A stretch of DNA of 23,328 bases from Candidatus Nitrosopolaris nunavutensis (lineage in GTDB: Archaea; Thermoproteota; Nitrososphaeria; Nitrososphaerales; Nitrososphaeraceae), in assembly GCA_002501855.1 (NCBI GenBank), contig DAOM01000256.1, forward strand, positions 1 to 23,328, given 5' to 3'. Both the position numbers and the translations under genes were made by a program. Under the pieces are notes generated by a model. It worked only from the letters and a program-made list of their open reading frames with translations. It was not told the origin of the DNA and did no database searches. Below, piece after piece: positions 22,777-23,328 of the stretch (position 1 is the first letter of the stretch; each line of letters begins with the position of its first letter).

Positions 22777-22807
22777 CATTATATGTTATAACATATAACA
22801 TATAATG
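22777..22807. repeat. AT-rich inverted repeat, possible terminator or operator
   Basis: Arms CATTATATGTTAT and ATAACATATAATG (13 bp, perfect) flank a 5-base spacer AACAT. Inside lies a perfect 20-bp palindrome at 22779-22798, and AACATAT occurs twice in tandem. It is 49 bp after the membrane-protein stop. A role as RNA hairpin, terminator aid, or protein-binding site is possible. Confidence 0.75.
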
Positions 22808-22870
22808 TGATGTCGTTGATTTCAAGAAATAAGACAGGTATATAAAATTAATACGAAAAATATAGTAAAA

Positions 22871-22990
22871 CTAACGAAGATCGGGTAGGAGAGAACCTAA
22901 ATCTTCCTCTTTGCTCAATACTAGCTCATTAAACGACTTTATTGGCCTGTAAACACCAGGCGTTACCAACATATGAAATTTCACAACCAT
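22871..22990 (-). CDS. Possible 39-residue ORF
   Basis: ATG 22990 (or ATG 22972) to TAG 22871 encodes MVVKFHMLVTPGVYRPIKSF, then NELVLSKEEDLGSLLPDLR. The composition looks protein-like, but no family was recognised and no TATA box or ribosome-binding site supports it. Confidence 0.28.
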   Translation of the reverse strand: MVVKFHMLVTPGVYRPIKSFNELVLSKEEDLGSLLPDLR

Positions 22991-23058
22991 AAAGTGTAAC
23001 AAACACAAATGGAAAGCCTACGGATTCGGCAGGCGAACTGACCGAGTTGAGGAAATAA

Positions 23059-23077
23059 AGACATTTTTCGAATGTCT
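23059..23077 (+). promoter_or_regulatory. Hairpin in the leader of the last gene
   Basis: AGACATT and AATGTCT form a 7-bp stem around TTTCG, 30 nt before ATG 23108. It may be a leader hairpin or a binding site. Confidence 0.35.
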
Positions 23078-23107
23078 ACAGTGCAATAAGCTAAGGGAGG
23101 TCACTAA

Positions 23108-23328
23108 ATGACCAGCGAAACCTTAGACTCGGCGTTAGGTATGGAACGACTAGAGGACTTGGAGGAACATCTTGAATCAATATTGCAAAGAAGGACGCCG
23201 ATTGTTTCAACTGAATTGATAGCTATGCTGGCTTCACGGAAGAATTTTGACCCTGAGAAAGAACGCAGGTTAATCGAAAAATCAAAGACGACAAAATGCC
23301 GTTGTTGTCACTACAGCGGGACTAGGCC
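23108..23328 (+). CDS. Partial gene, N-terminus only, with a Cys-rich motif at the edge
   Basis: ATG 23108 follows a good ribosome-binding site (GGGAGGT, 7 nt away), unlike most genes in this window, which seem leaderless. The 73 visible residues are an acidic helix (LGMERLEDLEEHLESILQRR), a segment with STELIAMLASRKNFDPE, and a basic end KSKTTKCRCCHYSG cut by the window edge. The Cys cluster may start a zinc-binding region. The family was not recognised, and the C-terminus is missing. Confidence 0.6.
   Translation, partial: MTSETLDSALGMERLEDLEEHLESILQRRTPIVSTELIAMLASRKNFDPEKERRLIEKSKTTKCRCCHYSGTR

Noticed and set aside
1..23328. CRISPR arrays, insertion sequences, integrases, rRNA genes.
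   Set aside because: No regularly spaced repeats, transposase motifs, attachment sites or rRNA segments were seen on either strand.

Overview
The window reads as chromosome of an ammonia-oxidising archaeon of the Nitrososphaerota (Thaumarchaeota), probably the soil Nitrososphaerales / Nitrosocosmicus side. Evidence: archaeal ribosomal protein L15e, an archaeal SMC, an overlapping nurA-herA pair, a DnaJ-ferredoxin fusion of a kind described from Thaumarchaeota, BluB, and TATA-type promoters placed so that many transcripts should be leaderless. No rRNA, insertion sequence, integrase or CRISPR array was found. Genus-level placement is inference.

Layout. 1-600: a perfect 34-bp palindrome at the very edge, a probably frameshifted C2H2 zinc-finger gene (minus), and tRNA-Val(GAC) (minus). 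745-2550: an orphan beta-class DNA methyltransferase followed by bluB (lower-ligand synthesis for cobalamin). 2547-2725: a small, apparently frameshifted gene (minus). 2805-5255: a two-TM protein with a class I phosphodiesterase-like HD core. 5366-8911: smc. 9178-11227: an oligopeptide-type ABC ATPase (minus) divergent from serA. 11414-12407: L15e convergent with a small Thaumarchaeota-type protein. 12627-14193: a sugar-phosphate nucleotidyltransferase, a possible 31-aa zinc mini-protein, and a RelA/SpoT-like HD hydrolase (minus). 14408-14809: a bipartite basic/acidic low-complexity protein. 15214-15519: the C-terminal remnant of a PfkB kinase. 15723-16358: DnaJ-ferredoxin. 16359-17700: a gene-poor stretch holding a 58-aa 4-oxalocrotonate tautomerase homologue and two doubtful small ORFs. 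17733-18086: an atypical P-II protein. 18099-20578: nurA-herA (DNA end resection), divergent from a winged-helix protein that converges on a second protein of the same architecture (20692-21769). 21770-23328: a mostly non-coding stretch, a three-TM mini membrane protein, a strong AT-rich palindrome, and a partial gene running off the end.

How the parts fit. Most genes are single transcription units with their own TATA box; the clear operon is nurA-herA (ATGA overlap), and methyltransferase-bluB may be another. The most notable block is 18.1-21.8 kb: the HerA-NurA resection machine, two duplicated operator-like dyads over its promoter, and two flanking proteins that share a beta-hairpin plus winged-helix layout. 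Elsewhere there are two HD-superfamily nucleotide-hydrolase-like proteins (one membrane-anchored and PDE-like, one RSH-like with an altered catalytic motif) and a P-II protein with lost ligand residues, which suggests non-canonical small-molecule signalling. Several broken genes point to local decay or sequencing frameshifts.
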